Positions 14,601 to 22,256 of a DNA stretch of 28,448 nt are shown here, in pieces. The notes beneath the pieces were generated by a model. The model ran no database searches and had not been told where the DNA came from. It was given only the letters and a program-made list of their open reading frames with translations. The DNA is from Gemmatimonadaceae bacterium (GTDB lineage Bacteria > Latescibacterota > UBA2968 > UBA8231), in the NCBI GenBank assembly GCA_002726335.1, contig PBSR01000139.1, positions 1 through 28,448 on the forward strand, read 5' to 3'. Both the position numbers and the translations under genes were made by a program. Position 1 is the stretch's first letter. Each line of letters begins with the position of its first letter.

Positions 14601-16325
14601 CGGCGTCTGCGTACCGGCCTGAACGCCATGACGCTGACCTTGCTGACGTTCTCCGTCGCCTCTTTCACCTCGGTGCAGAGCGGCATCTCCTTCTACCGAC
14701 TACCCCGGGCGACGGAGCCGGTCTACGAGGGAGCACTCGTTCGCGACCGGGCGTGGTCGCCGATGCAGCCCTCCTCCCTGCGGTTCGTCGAGTCCGCCTT
14801 TGGCGACGAGGCTCTCGTCGTACCCCGTTCCTGGCAGCTGTCGCAGGTGCAGGCGGAGCGCGCATTCATCGAATTCGAAGCTCTCGACAGCGGCCGATCC
14901 GCCTTCGCCCACGGTCTGGTGGGCCTGGCAGCCGAGGAGCCCCGCGTTTCCGGCATCGACAGATTTCTCACGGCGGGCCGGTTCTTCCAGACGGGCGAGA
15001 CGGATGTCATCATCCTGCCCGACATTCTGGCCACTGTTCTCGGGGTTACCGACCAGGATCTCGGGCGGTCGCAACTGCGACTCTACGGCCGGGATTACAC
15101 CGTCATCGGTATCCTTGATTCAGAGGCGCTGCGCTCGCTGGTCGATCTCGATGGCGAGATACTGACGCCGGTGGATACCGTGACCGACGCCAGCAAACTC
15201 TCCTCACAGCGCAATCAGGATCCAAGATCCTCCGCGGCGACCGCCATCGAGAGCTTCAACCACCTGGAACCCGGGCAGACACTCTTCCTGCCGTATGAAC
15301 GGGTGATGGAGATGGGTGGCAGGTTGTACTCGATTGCCCTGACGGAGTTTGAGGATCTCGAGTCGGTGCAAACGAGTATCGAGGATTTCATGTCCCGTGT
15401 GGCGCTGACGATCTTCGTCTCCGATGTCGACCGCGTCGTGGCCTACAGCTCGATCGGCTCTACCAGCGTCAGTGGCGCCGGGCAACTGTTCGTTCCCGTG
15501 CTGATCGCCGCTCTCATCGTTCTCAACACGATGATGGGATCCGTCTACGAGCGCTCCCGCGAGATCGGGGTCTACTCCGTCGTCGGACTGGCACCGAGCC
15601 ATATCTCCATGCTGTTCCTGGCCGAGTCCACCGTCTTTGCGACGTTCGGCGGAGTTGCCGGGTATCTCCTGGGCCAGCTTTCGTACCTGGGGATGTTGAC
15701 CTTTGACATCGCCGGCGTGACGCTGAACTACTCCTCTCTGTCAGCCGTGTGGTCGACGATGGTGGTCATCGTCACCGTCTATCTGTCGACCCTGTACCCT
15801 GCACGTATGGCCGCGGATCTGGCGGTGCCCGACGTGACCCGACAATGGCAGTTCCCCGATCCCGACGGCGACAGCTGGCGCTTCGATTTTCCCTTCACCG
15901 TGGCAGGCGCCGAGGTGCCGGCGATCTACGCCTACCTGAAGGTCGTCTTCGACGCCTATGGCGAGGGCTCCATCGGCGACTTCATCGCCCGCGATGTACA
16001 GGTGGAGATCGATGGCTCTGATGGAGATCCCGTCTACGATCTGAGAATGACCGCGTGGTTGGCGCCGTATGATCTCGGGATCAGTCAGGTCGTCCACCTG
16101 CGAGCTCTGTCCACCGGTGAACACAACATCTATCGCATCGAGATGGATCTGCAGCGTGTCAGCGGCGACGTGGCATCCTGGGTGCGGATGAACCGCAATT
16201 TCCTGACGGTTCTGCGCAAGCGCTTCCTGGTGTGGCGCACCTTGCCGGAGAGTCTGCGTGCCGAGTATCGCGAGCGCTCCCATGCCGTGCTCTCGGGAGA
16301 GGCCCTGGAGCTGGAGAGCGCATGA
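11649..16325 (+). CDS. M28-peptidase-like / FtsX-type permease fusion membrane protein
   Basis: This 1558-residue protein starts with a hydrophobic anchor (about 9-25). Residues about 55-370 follow the M28 aminopeptidase plan: a GAQRAAEYI helix, a PA-like insert (LEGSVVLLGFGSG, LGAAAIVFYDDG), then HAYYDAI (H298, D302), GAESATG (313-319) and TILFVATPGHFQG (338-350). M28 enzymes normally have H-x-D, GA-x-D and a Glu-Glu pair; here the second metal Asp is Glu315 and the Glu pair is absent (TPGH), so peptidase activity is doubtful. Three helices at about 862-950 are followed by NLRKRRLRTGLNAMTLTLLTF (about 980-1005), typical of FtsX/MacB permeases, a periplasmic domain, and three helices at about 1280-1390 with GSVYERSREIGVYSVVGL, the FtsX signature. 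A 170-residue C-terminal domain is unassigned. No ABC ATPase is in the window. It overlaps the next gene by ATGA. Confidence 0.88.
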   Translation: MRMPRAVLRLSSIALAAAMLLTVTVLPPERVSSWIETWVGWEPVAEPPSPPPDPQAVAVAEGVSRERLYEHVRYLSTGPSRVTGYAGAQRAAEYIENQYRQLGLEDITVEGFTVPVPYDRGGRIELVSAEAASASIGFPLHALWPNHIRTPTLPEAGVSGRLIDGGGGRLEDLDGSPLEGSVVLLGFGSGTGYLRARMLGAAAIVFYDDGQVTRAEAAQKFLQVPVDIPRYWVDDLTARALQTAAAQGVARVRLSSRMDWIDAEAQSIYGWLRGDGEAMPMGQRQKEQVWGDQVILLHAYYDAISVVPAIAPGAESATGIAAQLELARLLQQEGTRYTILFVATPGHFQGLAGVNDFLYRHARVSDHFDERMPAAQRLPFRLFLGLDLSSHSTAVGPFTMGTFYNSTWQTDDYQKNLMAHYAGRFKQYTRQTFGEVSRYQDGIAPLKRTWKNYMPVRLALDSEAAIFVGHEALTMVTPNQLRARVDTPVDRLEYVDFDGLTTQVRTLTGLLFKATRDPGFFNDSKLILRDQGHSLEGHVYWFDRDVNFAVPKKPVPQGLVTYVQPGPNSVGGVRTLITTRTRPLDTVDDPTTESVEDPGWFRFDIVRNRFTNRIQAFQLDRDGRIVSAPDMGEEGNGTYPIDAGYGWWENKMLEVVFPCEALSFLEVVDPRYLSALDRIQVLGGNDAPPRSYSWSYIDNQSVNAEQVVQAGVVFGEPGKPVKILAGPGMFGQGAALSSIRFMLTNADPAFYETPLDPGQVELETVQQAQGRGFPVDHGMIFRPSLQAARDMWIVDDARMKQLARYGIVLEGLEFLHQQAHEALTLAQARLENHDYTGYFTHVREALGLEARIYPDVRSTANDTVRAVIFYFALLLPFAFFCERFFFAASEVRNQIFGFVGIFIGVFLLLRWVHPAFKLSGSPYIIFLAFVILALGGLVVVIVVSRFMELVQRRRGAASGIHETDVGRMSASFAAIILGISNLRKRRLRTGLNAMTLTLLTFSVASFTSVQSGISFYRLPRATEPVYEGALVRDRAWSPMQPSSLRFVESAFGDEALVVPRSWQLSQVQAERAFIEFEALDSGRSAFAHGLVGLAAEEPRVSGIDRFLTAGRFFQTGETDVIILPDILATVLGVTDQDLGRSQLRLYGRDYTVIGILDSEALRSLVDLDGEILTPVDTVTDASKLSSQRNQDPRSSAATAIESFNHLEPGQTLFLPYERVMEMGGRLYSIALTEFEDLESVQTSIEDFMSRVALTIFVSDVDRVVAYSSIGSTSVSGAGQLFVPVLIAALIVLNTMMGSVYERSREIGVYSVVGLAPSHISMLFLAESTVFATFGGVAGYLLGQLSYLGMLTFDIAGVTLNYSSLSAVWSTMVVIVTVYLSTLYPARMAADLAVPDVTRQWQFPDPDGDSWRFDFPFTVAGAEVPAIYAYLKVVFDAYGEGSIGDFIARDVQVEIDGSDGDPVYDLRMTAWLAPYDLGISQVVHLRALSTGEHNIYRIEMDLQRVSGDVASWVRMNRNFLTVLRKRFLVWRTLPESLRAEYRERSHAVLSGEALELESA

Positions 16326-18304
16326 CGGAACCCCGGCACACACCCGGAATCGACGACGGACCTCCCCCTTGGGGTCCAGGCGGTTACCGCATACCGTGGC
16401 GCGCCCTGATCCTGGGTCTGGCCATGGTGCTGACGATCAACATTGGCGCCCCGTACGCGATGTACATCATTCACTCATCGCAGTGGGCGATCTCCTATCT
16501 GCCCCTATCCGTCGTCTTCCTGTTCACGGCGCTGGTCTTCGTCAATGCCACCATCGTCAGCCTGGCCCATATTCGCGGACTGTCGCGTACCGAACTCAGC
16601 CTGATCTTCGTGATGGCCCTCGTCGGGGCCTCGATTCCGACATGGGGCACATCCACGTACCTCATCGCCGTTATTGCTGCACCTCAGTTCTTTGCCTCCG
16701 CCGAGAATGGCTGGCAGACGAAGGTCGTGGATTACATACAGAAATGGCTTGTGCCGCAAGATATGACCGCCCTGCGCTGGTTCTATAACGGCAAGCCGGC
16801 GGGGGAGCCGATCCCCTGGGAGGCCTGGGCGGTACCGCTCTTCTGGTGGATCAGTCTGGTGATGGCCGTCTTCTTTCTCTGCCATTGTCTGGTTGCCGCG
16901 TTGCGTCGCCAATGGGTGGAGTACGAACGTCTGCCGTTCCCGCTGATGGAGCTGCCCCGGCAGTTGATCGACACACCCGCGGATTCTCCGTGGCCGGCCT
17001 TTGTGCGCAAGCGCACCTTCTGGATCGGCATGGGCGTGCCCTTCTTCATCGTCATGTGGAACGTGATCACCTACTTCACGCCGGTGATTCCGCAGATTCC
17101 CACCGATCTCGGCGGCGCCGTGCGCCTGGGGCCCGCCTTTCCGGCAATCAACACCAACATCAACTTCGCCATCGTCGGCTTCACCTACTTCGTCCATCTC
17201 GACGTCAGCTTCAGCATCTGGTTCTTCACGCTGTTGACGATGATTCAGGAGGGACTGTTCAACCGTTTCGGCTACGCCATCGCCGGGCGTGACACCTACA
17301 CCTTCGGACACCCGGGGATCGGCTGGCAGGGGTTCGGCGCCCTCACGGTGATGGTGATCAGCATGTTCTGGATGGCCCGCGGTCATCTGCACGCCATCTG
17401 GCGCAAGGCCTGGCACAATGATCCGGACGTCGATGACTCCCGGGAGATGATGTCCTATCGAACCATCGTCGTCGGCGGGGTGTTGTCGGCGCTGTACATC
17501 TGTCTGTGGATGTGGCGCTCGGGGATCTCACCTCTCGCCGTTGTGTTGTTCCTCGTGGCGACGGTCATCCTGTACACTGGAATCACGAGGGTGGTGATGG
17601 AGGGGGGTCTGTTGTTCTGCCGCGGACCTCTGGTGGGCCAGACGTTTGTCGGCTATGCCCTCGGGGGTCCGAACATGGCGGTGGAGAGCCACGTGGCCAT
17701 GGGCCTGCACTACGGCTGGCACCACGAACTGAAGGGCTTCTTCATGGCGGCGTCGGCCAACAGCAGCAAGATCTCTGACCTGATGCGCATTCCCCGGCGT
17801 CCGCTCACCCTCTACATCATGGGTACCGCCCTCATCGCCGTGGTCGTGTCGATGGCCTTCACCCTCTACATGGGCTACAGCTACGGGGCCTACAACTACG
17901 GTGGCTGGATCTTCGGCGACGGGTCGCAGGTGCCCTACGTCGAGATCCTGCGCAAGAAGGCCACGTTCGGGCCCGACTACCAGCGTCTCGGGCACATGGG
18001 CCTCGGCGCCGTACTGATGAGCGCCCTGACCTTCATGCGCTATCGTTTCGCCTGGTGGCCGCTGCACCCCATCGGACTCCCGGTAGGCATCGCCTCCTAC
18101 CCGGTGACGATCATCGTGTTCTCCGTGTTCGTCAGCTGGTTCTCAAAATGGGTCATCATGCGTGCTGGTGGCATCCGGCTCTATCGCAGTGCCCAGCCTT
18201 TCTTCATCGGCTTGATCCTCGGCTATTTCACGGCCATCGGTATCTCTTTCGTCGTCGATGTCATCTGGTTCCCGGGACAGGGGCATCCGCTCTATGGCAA
18301 CTGA
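16322..18304 (+). CDS. OPT-like multi-pass transporter (DUF6785/DUF6784 type), first of pair
   Basis: ATG 16322 overlaps the stop of the preceding gene (ATGA) and has GGAGAG (16313-16318) just upstream, so translation is probably coupled; the open frame before it lies inside the upstream gene. The 660-residue product has about 12-14 membrane helices, starting with IPWRALILGLAMVLTINIGAPYAMYI. Features I associate with the uncharacterised OPT-like DUF6785/DUF6784 proteins of Planctomycetes, Verrucomicrobia and relatives are the ITRVVMEGGLLFCRGP and HYGWHHELKGFFMAASANSSKI segments and the late FAWWPLHPIGLPVG. OPT family members carry oligopeptides or metal chelates; the substrate here is unknown. 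It sits head to tail with a second OPT-like gene (11-base overlap), and the two may form a heteromer or exchange substrates of the same pathway. Confidence 0.85.
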   Translation: MTEPRHTPGIDDGPPPWGPGGYRIPWRALILGLAMVLTINIGAPYAMYIIHSSQWAISYLPLSVVFLFTALVFVNATIVSLAHIRGLSRTELSLIFVMALVGASIPTWGTSTYLIAVIAAPQFFASAENGWQTKVVDYIQKWLVPQDMTALRWFYNGKPAGEPIPWEAWAVPLFWWISLVMAVFFLCHCLVAALRRQWVEYERLPFPLMELPRQLIDTPADSPWPAFVRKRTFWIGMGVPFFIVMWNVITYFTPVIPQIPTDLGGAVRLGPAFPAINTNINFAIVGFTYFVHLDVSFSIWFFTLLTMIQEGLFNRFGYAIAGRDTYTFGHPGIGWQGFGALTVMVISMFWMARGHLHAIWRKAWHNDPDVDDSREMMSYRTIVVGGVLSALYICLWMWRSGISPLAVVLFLVATVILYTGITRVVMEGGLLFCRGPLVGQTFVGYALGGPNMAVESHVAMGLHYGWHHELKGFFMAASANSSKISDLMRIPRRPLTLYIMGTALIAVVVSMAFTLYMGYSYGAYNYGGWIFGDGSQVPYVEILRKKATFGPDYQRLGHMGLGAVLMSALTFMRYRFAWWPLHPIGLPVGIASYPVTIIVFSVFVSWFSKWVIMRAGGIRLYRSAQPFFIGLILGYFTAIGISFVVDVIWFPGQGHPLYGN

Positions 18305-20285
18305 CAACCCGTCGCGCGAGAGCCTGGGTCTGATCCCGGAAGACCTGACGTTCCAGCCCGGCTTCGACATGAAGACGGTCTACGCCGCGTTGTTCGTGGG
18401 TCTCGTCATGATGCCGGGTGCGATCTATCTCGGACTCGTCACCGGACAGTCGATGGCCGGCGGGGCCGAGTGGGTGACGATGATCCTGTTCATCGAGATC
18501 GCCAAGCGGTCCTTCGTGCAGATGCGGCCCCAACAGGTCATCATCCTCTACTGGGTCGCTGGCGGCCTGGTGACGATGGGAGGAAAGCTCGGTACAGGGG
18601 CCGAGTTCTTCGGCGGACCCTTCGGCGGTCTGATCTGGGACCAGTACCTGATTCAATCACCCCAGGCCGACGGCCTGCATCAGTACATCCCGACCTGGCT
18701 GGTCCCACCCCGCGGTTCACCCGCCCTGGAGAACCGCAGCTTCTGGCACCCGGACTGGATCAAGCCGATCGCGCTGTTGCTGTGTGTCATCGTCATGCAG
18801 AAGATCAACGGCCTGGCACTGGGGTACGTGCTGTTCCGTATCACCAACGACATCGAACGACTGCCCTATCCGCTGGCCGCCGTGCAGGCAGGGGGAGCCA
18901 CGGCGCTGTCCGAGAGTTCACAGCAGCGGGAAGGCTGGCGCTGGGAGGTGTTCAGTGTTGGGGCCTTTATCGGTATTGTCTGGGGGATCCTCTATGTCGT
19001 GATCCCGACCCTGTCGGGGATCTTTCTGACCGAAACAGTGGAGTTGCTGCCCATCCCCTTCATCGATCTGACCGTATCGATGAAGGAGCTGATCCCAGCC
19101 GGTATCATGGGTGTGGGCACGGACCTGTTTCACCTGATGATCGGTTTCGTGCTGCCCTTCTGGATCGTCGTCGGCACCTTTGCCGCGTCCATGCTGGTGA
19201 ATCTCGTGCTCAACCCGATCATGCACTTTGCCGGCATTCTGCATACATGGGAGCCGGGCATGTCAGCGATCCCGACGCAGATCGGCAACAGCTTCGACTT
19301 CTGGCTCAGCTTCACCATCGGCTCGGCGGTCCTGGTGGCCGTCATGGGATTCTGGATGGTGGGCAAGACCCTGTACGGACTGCGCGGGCAGCGACGAGAA
19401 AAGGATCCGCGGGAGGTCCCCAAGGACAGGGGAGACATTCCTATTCCGCTGGCCCTCGGCATCTGGGGCTTGAGCACGACCGGGTTCGTTGTCCTGGTGG
19501 CGGTTCTCGTCCCCGAATTTCCCTGGTGGATCACGGCTGCCTTCGGTTTCATCTGGACACCGATCTATTCCTACATCGGGGCCCGCATGATCGGCCTGAC
19601 CGGTTCTCCTCAGGGCGTGTCCTTTCCCTACCTGCGTGAAGGTTCCTTCTACCTGTCCGGATATCAGGGCGCCGGCGTCTGGTTCGCCCCGATCCCGATC
19701 TTTCAATGGGGCTTCGAGGCGGCCGCCTTCAAACAGCTGGAGCTGACAAAGACGAAATTCGGCAGTATCGTGAAGCTTGCCGCGGTGACGATCATCATCA
19801 TGTTCGTCTGCAGCTTCGTTTTCTGGTCCTTCATCTGGAAGCTCGGGCCCATCCCGTCGTCGGCCTATCCCTTCGTACAGAAATTCTGGCCCTTCCATGC
19901 CACGATGCAGGCCTTCTGGGCCAAGTCGACACTGCCCGAAGCCGCGGGCAACGCTCTGGTGGCGCAGATCATCCGCTGGGACTACATCGGTGCCGGCTTC
20001 CTCGGCAGTGCCGTCGTGCTGGCCGGACTGGCGCTCTTCAAGGCGCCCCTGGCCCTGTTCTACGGCTTCGTCGGCGGCATCGGCTACTGGCCCCACTTCG
20101 TCATCCTCAACTTCGCCGGGGCGCTGCTGGGGCGGTACTACTTCCAGCGTCGTTTCGGCGAAGACCGCTGGCGAGCCTACACCCCCATCTTGCTGGCGGG
20201 GTATTCCTGCGGCATGGGTCTGGTGGGCATGACCTCCATCTCCGTGGCCCTCATTTCGAAAGCTGTGTCCAGCATTGTCTTCTGA
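18294..20285 (+). CDS. OPT-like multi-pass transporter, second of pair
   Basis: ATG 18294 overlaps the end of the first transporter by 11 bases and has GGGACAGGGG about 10 bases before it. An in-frame ATG at 18258 lacks a ribosome site and would extend the overlap. The 663-residue protein has a cytosolic-looking N-terminus and about 12-14 helices. KTVYAALFVGLVMMPGAIYLGLVTGQSM near the start and NDIERLPYPLAAVQAGGATAL (about 195) resemble the helix and loop motifs of OPT/YSL transporters; a charged loop, RGQRREKDPREVPKDRG, lies at about residue 362-380. It belongs to the same broad family as its neighbour but is clearly a different subtype. Substrate unknown; a peptide or metal-chelate is a guess from family. 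The next gene starts inside its last codons. Confidence 0.85.
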   Translation: MATDNPSRESLGLIPEDLTFQPGFDMKTVYAALFVGLVMMPGAIYLGLVTGQSMAGGAEWVTMILFIEIAKRSFVQMRPQQVIILYWVAGGLVTMGGKLGTGAEFFGGPFGGLIWDQYLIQSPQADGLHQYIPTWLVPPRGSPALENRSFWHPDWIKPIALLLCVIVMQKINGLALGYVLFRITNDIERLPYPLAAVQAGGATALSESSQQREGWRWEVFSVGAFIGIVWGILYVVIPTLSGIFLTETVELLPIPFIDLTVSMKELIPAGIMGVGTDLFHLMIGFVLPFWIVVGTFAASMLVNLVLNPIMHFAGILHTWEPGMSAIPTQIGNSFDFWLSFTIGSAVLVAVMGFWMVGKTLYGLRGQRREKDPREVPKDRGDIPIPLALGIWGLSTTGFVVLVAVLVPEFPWWITAAFGFIWTPIYSYIGARMIGLTGSPQGVSFPYLREGSFYLSGYQGAGVWFAPIPIFQWGFEAAAFKQLELTKTKFGSIVKLAAVTIIIMFVCSFVFWSFIWKLGPIPSSAYPFVQKFWPFHATMQAFWAKSTLPEAAGNALVAQIIRWDYIGAGFLGSAVVLAGLALFKAPLALFYGFVGGIGYWPHFVILNFAGALLGRYYFQRRFGEDRWRAYTPILLAGYSCGMGLVGMTSISVALISKAVSSIVF

Positions 20286-21900
20286 CTGGAACCACACTCG
20301 TCGGTTGGTGTCTGCCGGAGTTCTCGGCCTGTGGGTGGTGTGCCTCACCGGCTGTACCGGTGCCGATACCGAATTCATCACCGCGGCGAAACAAGGCAAG
20401 ATCGACGTGATCCGGTCGGGGCTGGCCAGCGGTCTTGCCGCCGACACGGCCGAACCCTCCGAGTATACCGCTCTGATGCGTGCCGCCGAGTGGGGTCGTC
20501 TCGATATCGCCCGGCTGTTGATCGAGTCCGGAGCCGACGTCAATCACAGGGCCCGAGACAACGTCTCACCGCTGACGCTGGCGGGCAGGAAAGACCGCGG
20601 CAACGTGGTCCGTCTGCTCCTCGACAAGGGGGCTGTGATACACGACAAGATCGGCGCCCCGGACGTGTTCCTCCTGTTCAGGTCCATAAGGAATGACACG
20701 ACCGTCATGGCGCATCTGATCCGCGTCGGGGCAGCGATCGATGTCCGTGACGGCGAGAAGCAGATTCCACTGATGGACAAGACGAACGCCGGATACGCGG
20801 AAGCCGTCGACGTGCTGCTGCGCGCCGGCGCCGAGGTCGACGCCGTCGATACCCTCGGGCGATCTGCTCTGCATCGGGTGAGGGATCGCGCCGATATCGC
20901 TTCGCTGCTGCTCGAGGCCGGTGCCACGGTGGACAGACGGGACAAGCTCGGATTCACGCCGCTGTTGATCGCCGCCGAACGCGGGTACGCCGGGACGGCC
21001 CGTCGACTGCTGGCTGCCGGCGCCGATCCGAACGCTGCGGATGTGCGGGGTGAAAGAGCTCTGCACAAGGCTGTCGACAACAGCGAGGTCTTGCGCGAGA
21101 TCCTGCGTGCAGGTCCAGAACTGGGTGTCGAGGACGACAGCGGTATGACGCCACTGATGATCGCCGCCTGGCGCGGGTATGCCGAAGTCGTCGAACAACT
21201 GCTGGCTGTCGGCTCGCCGACAGACGATCAGTCGACCGCAGGCGAGTCGGCGTTGACCCTGGCGGCCCGCCACGGTCACGATGGCGTGGTGGCAGTACTG
21301 CTCGAGGCTGGTTCGGCCGTCAAGTCGCGCAATGGACAAGGAGAATCCGCCCTGTGGCTTGCCGCCCCTCATGCTGCCGTCGTCGCCGAACTGCTGGCCG
21401 CTAGCGCGGACCCAGAAGTTGCAGACAGTGCCGGTCTGACGGTACTGATGCGGGCTGTCCAAGCCGATGCCGTGGTGTCAGCAGAGGCTCTCCTCGCTGC
21501 CGGCGCCAACCCTTCCAGGGCCGACGCCAAGGGCCGTACGCCGCTGCACGAGGCCAGGTCGGTGGCTCTGATCGATGCTCTGCTGGGCACCGGCGCCGCC
21601 GTCAATGCCGTCGACGACGCGGGCCGGTCCCCACTGTTGGAGCGCGCTCGCTGGGGAGCTGTGCAGGCGACGGAGCATCTGCTCAGCGCCGGGGCCGACC
21701 CCAACGTTGCCGACGTCGAGCAGCGCACGCCACTGGCGGTGGCGGCCGGTGCGGGGCATCGGCTCGTAGTAGAATTGCTGCTGGCCGCCGGAGCCAACCG
21801 GGACGCCGTGGACAGTGACGGGTTTACGGCCCTGGATCTGGCCCGCAGGCAGGGGCACCAGACCGTACTCGAGATTCTGCGAGACGCCCCTGTACCCTGA
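20275..21900 (+). CDS. Ankyrin-repeat lipoprotein
   Basis: The best start is TTG 20275, overlapping the transporter stop by 11 bases; in-frame TTG and GTG codons shortly after (RRLV) are alternatives. The product (541 residues from 20275) has Arg-Arg, a hydrophobic core (LVSAGVLGLWVVC) and a lipobox LTGC (C27), so it is an envelope lipoprotein. Everything after the signal is about 16 ankyrin repeats of about 33 residues, for example YTALMRAAEWGRLDIARLLI, FTPLLIAAERGYAGTARRLL and FTALDLARRQGHQTVLEIL. Repeats 4 and 5 (about 125-175) are degenerate. There is no catalytic domain, which suggests a protein-binding scaffold. Its overlap with the transporter points to a partner role at the membrane. 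The last repeat is complete and the gene ends normally at TGA 21898-21900. Confidence 0.88.
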   Translation: MSSDWNHTRRLVSAGVLGLWVVCLTGCTGADTEFITAAKQGKIDVIRSGLASGLAADTAEPSEYTALMRAAEWGRLDIARLLIESGADVNHRARDNVSPLTLAGRKDRGNVVRLLLDKGAVIHDKIGAPDVFLLFRSIRNDTTVMAHLIRVGAAIDVRDGEKQIPLMDKTNAGYAEAVDVLLRAGAEVDAVDTLGRSALHRVRDRADIASLLLEAGATVDRRDKLGFTPLLIAAERGYAGTARRLLAAGADPNAADVRGERALHKAVDNSEVLREILRAGPELGVEDDSGMTPLMIAAWRGYAEVVEQLLAVGSPTDDQSTAGESALTLAARHGHDGVVAVLLEAGSAVKSRNGQGESALWLAAPHAAVVAELLAASADPEVADSAGLTVLMRAVQADAVVSAEALLAAGANPSRADAKGRTPLHEARSVALIDALLGTGAAVNAVDDAGRSPLLERARWGAVQATEHLLSAGADPNVADVEQRTPLAVAAGAGHRLVVELLLAAGANRDAVDSDGFTALDLARRQGHQTVLEILRDAPVP

Positions 21901-21964
21901 CCCATCGTCGTCGCCGCGCAGCCTCCCGCCACGGGAGGCCTGGTCGGCAGGCTGAAACACGGTC

Positions 21965-22014
21965 GGCGAGATCTGCGATATTGACGGACATCTCGCCCGC
22001 GTTCATTTTATTAG
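21965..22014 (+). terminator. Possible terminator after the ankyrin lipoprotein gene
   Basis: GGCGAGAT (21965-21972) pairs perfectly with ATCTCGCC (21990-21997) across a 17-base loop and is followed by a T-rich stretch, TTCATTTTATT (22002-22012). The long loop and interrupted T-run make this a weak intrinsic terminator; it may instead be an operator. Confidence 0.4.
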
Positions 22015-22037
22015 GCTGTCCTGATCCCTCCTTCGAG

Positions 22038-22050
22038 GGCGATTATCGCC
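22038..22050. promoter_or_regulatory. 13-bp near-perfect palindrome, possible operator
   Basis: GGCGATTATCGCC is a 6+1+6 palindrome located about 207 bases before the GTG start of A4. It partly overlaps a 5-bp hairpin at 22026-22039. The symmetry fits a dimeric regulator site; no regulator gene is nearby to support it. Confidence 0.3.
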
Positions 22051-22256
22051 TGCTACCGAGCCCCGAACCCAGGATGCTGACCAGGCGATCGAGGACTCCG
22101 TTCGAGCAAAAAAACAAATGACAGCGCTATCATGATCATCGGAGATCCAGCAGTTCATCGTCGTCGGGGACCTTCTGCCATCCGGCTACCCTTCCTGGCG
22201 GTGGCGCGTCTTACTTTCATGACGCGAGTGCCGACAAGAGCCAGGACCGGCTCCCC

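Larger units (their letters stand above)
21901..22256. other. 356-base intergenic region with inverted repeats, no gene
   Basis: No plausible coding frame was found here on either strand. It contains a hairpin at 21921-21939 (GCCTCCCG/CGGGAGGC, loop CCA), a terminator-like repeat at 21965-21997, a 5-bp hairpin at 22026-22039 (CCCTC/GAGGG), the near-palindrome GGCGATTATCGCC (22038-22050) and an AT-rich patch with a run of seven A near 22110. It separates the ankyrin gene from the second surface module and most likely carries both a terminator and the promoter of A4. Confidence 0.7.

Noticed and set aside
21921..21939. 8-bp hairpin just after the ankyrin gene as an intrinsic terminator
   Set aside because: The stem is GC-rich with a three-base loop, but the following bases are CTGGTCGGCAGG with no T-run.
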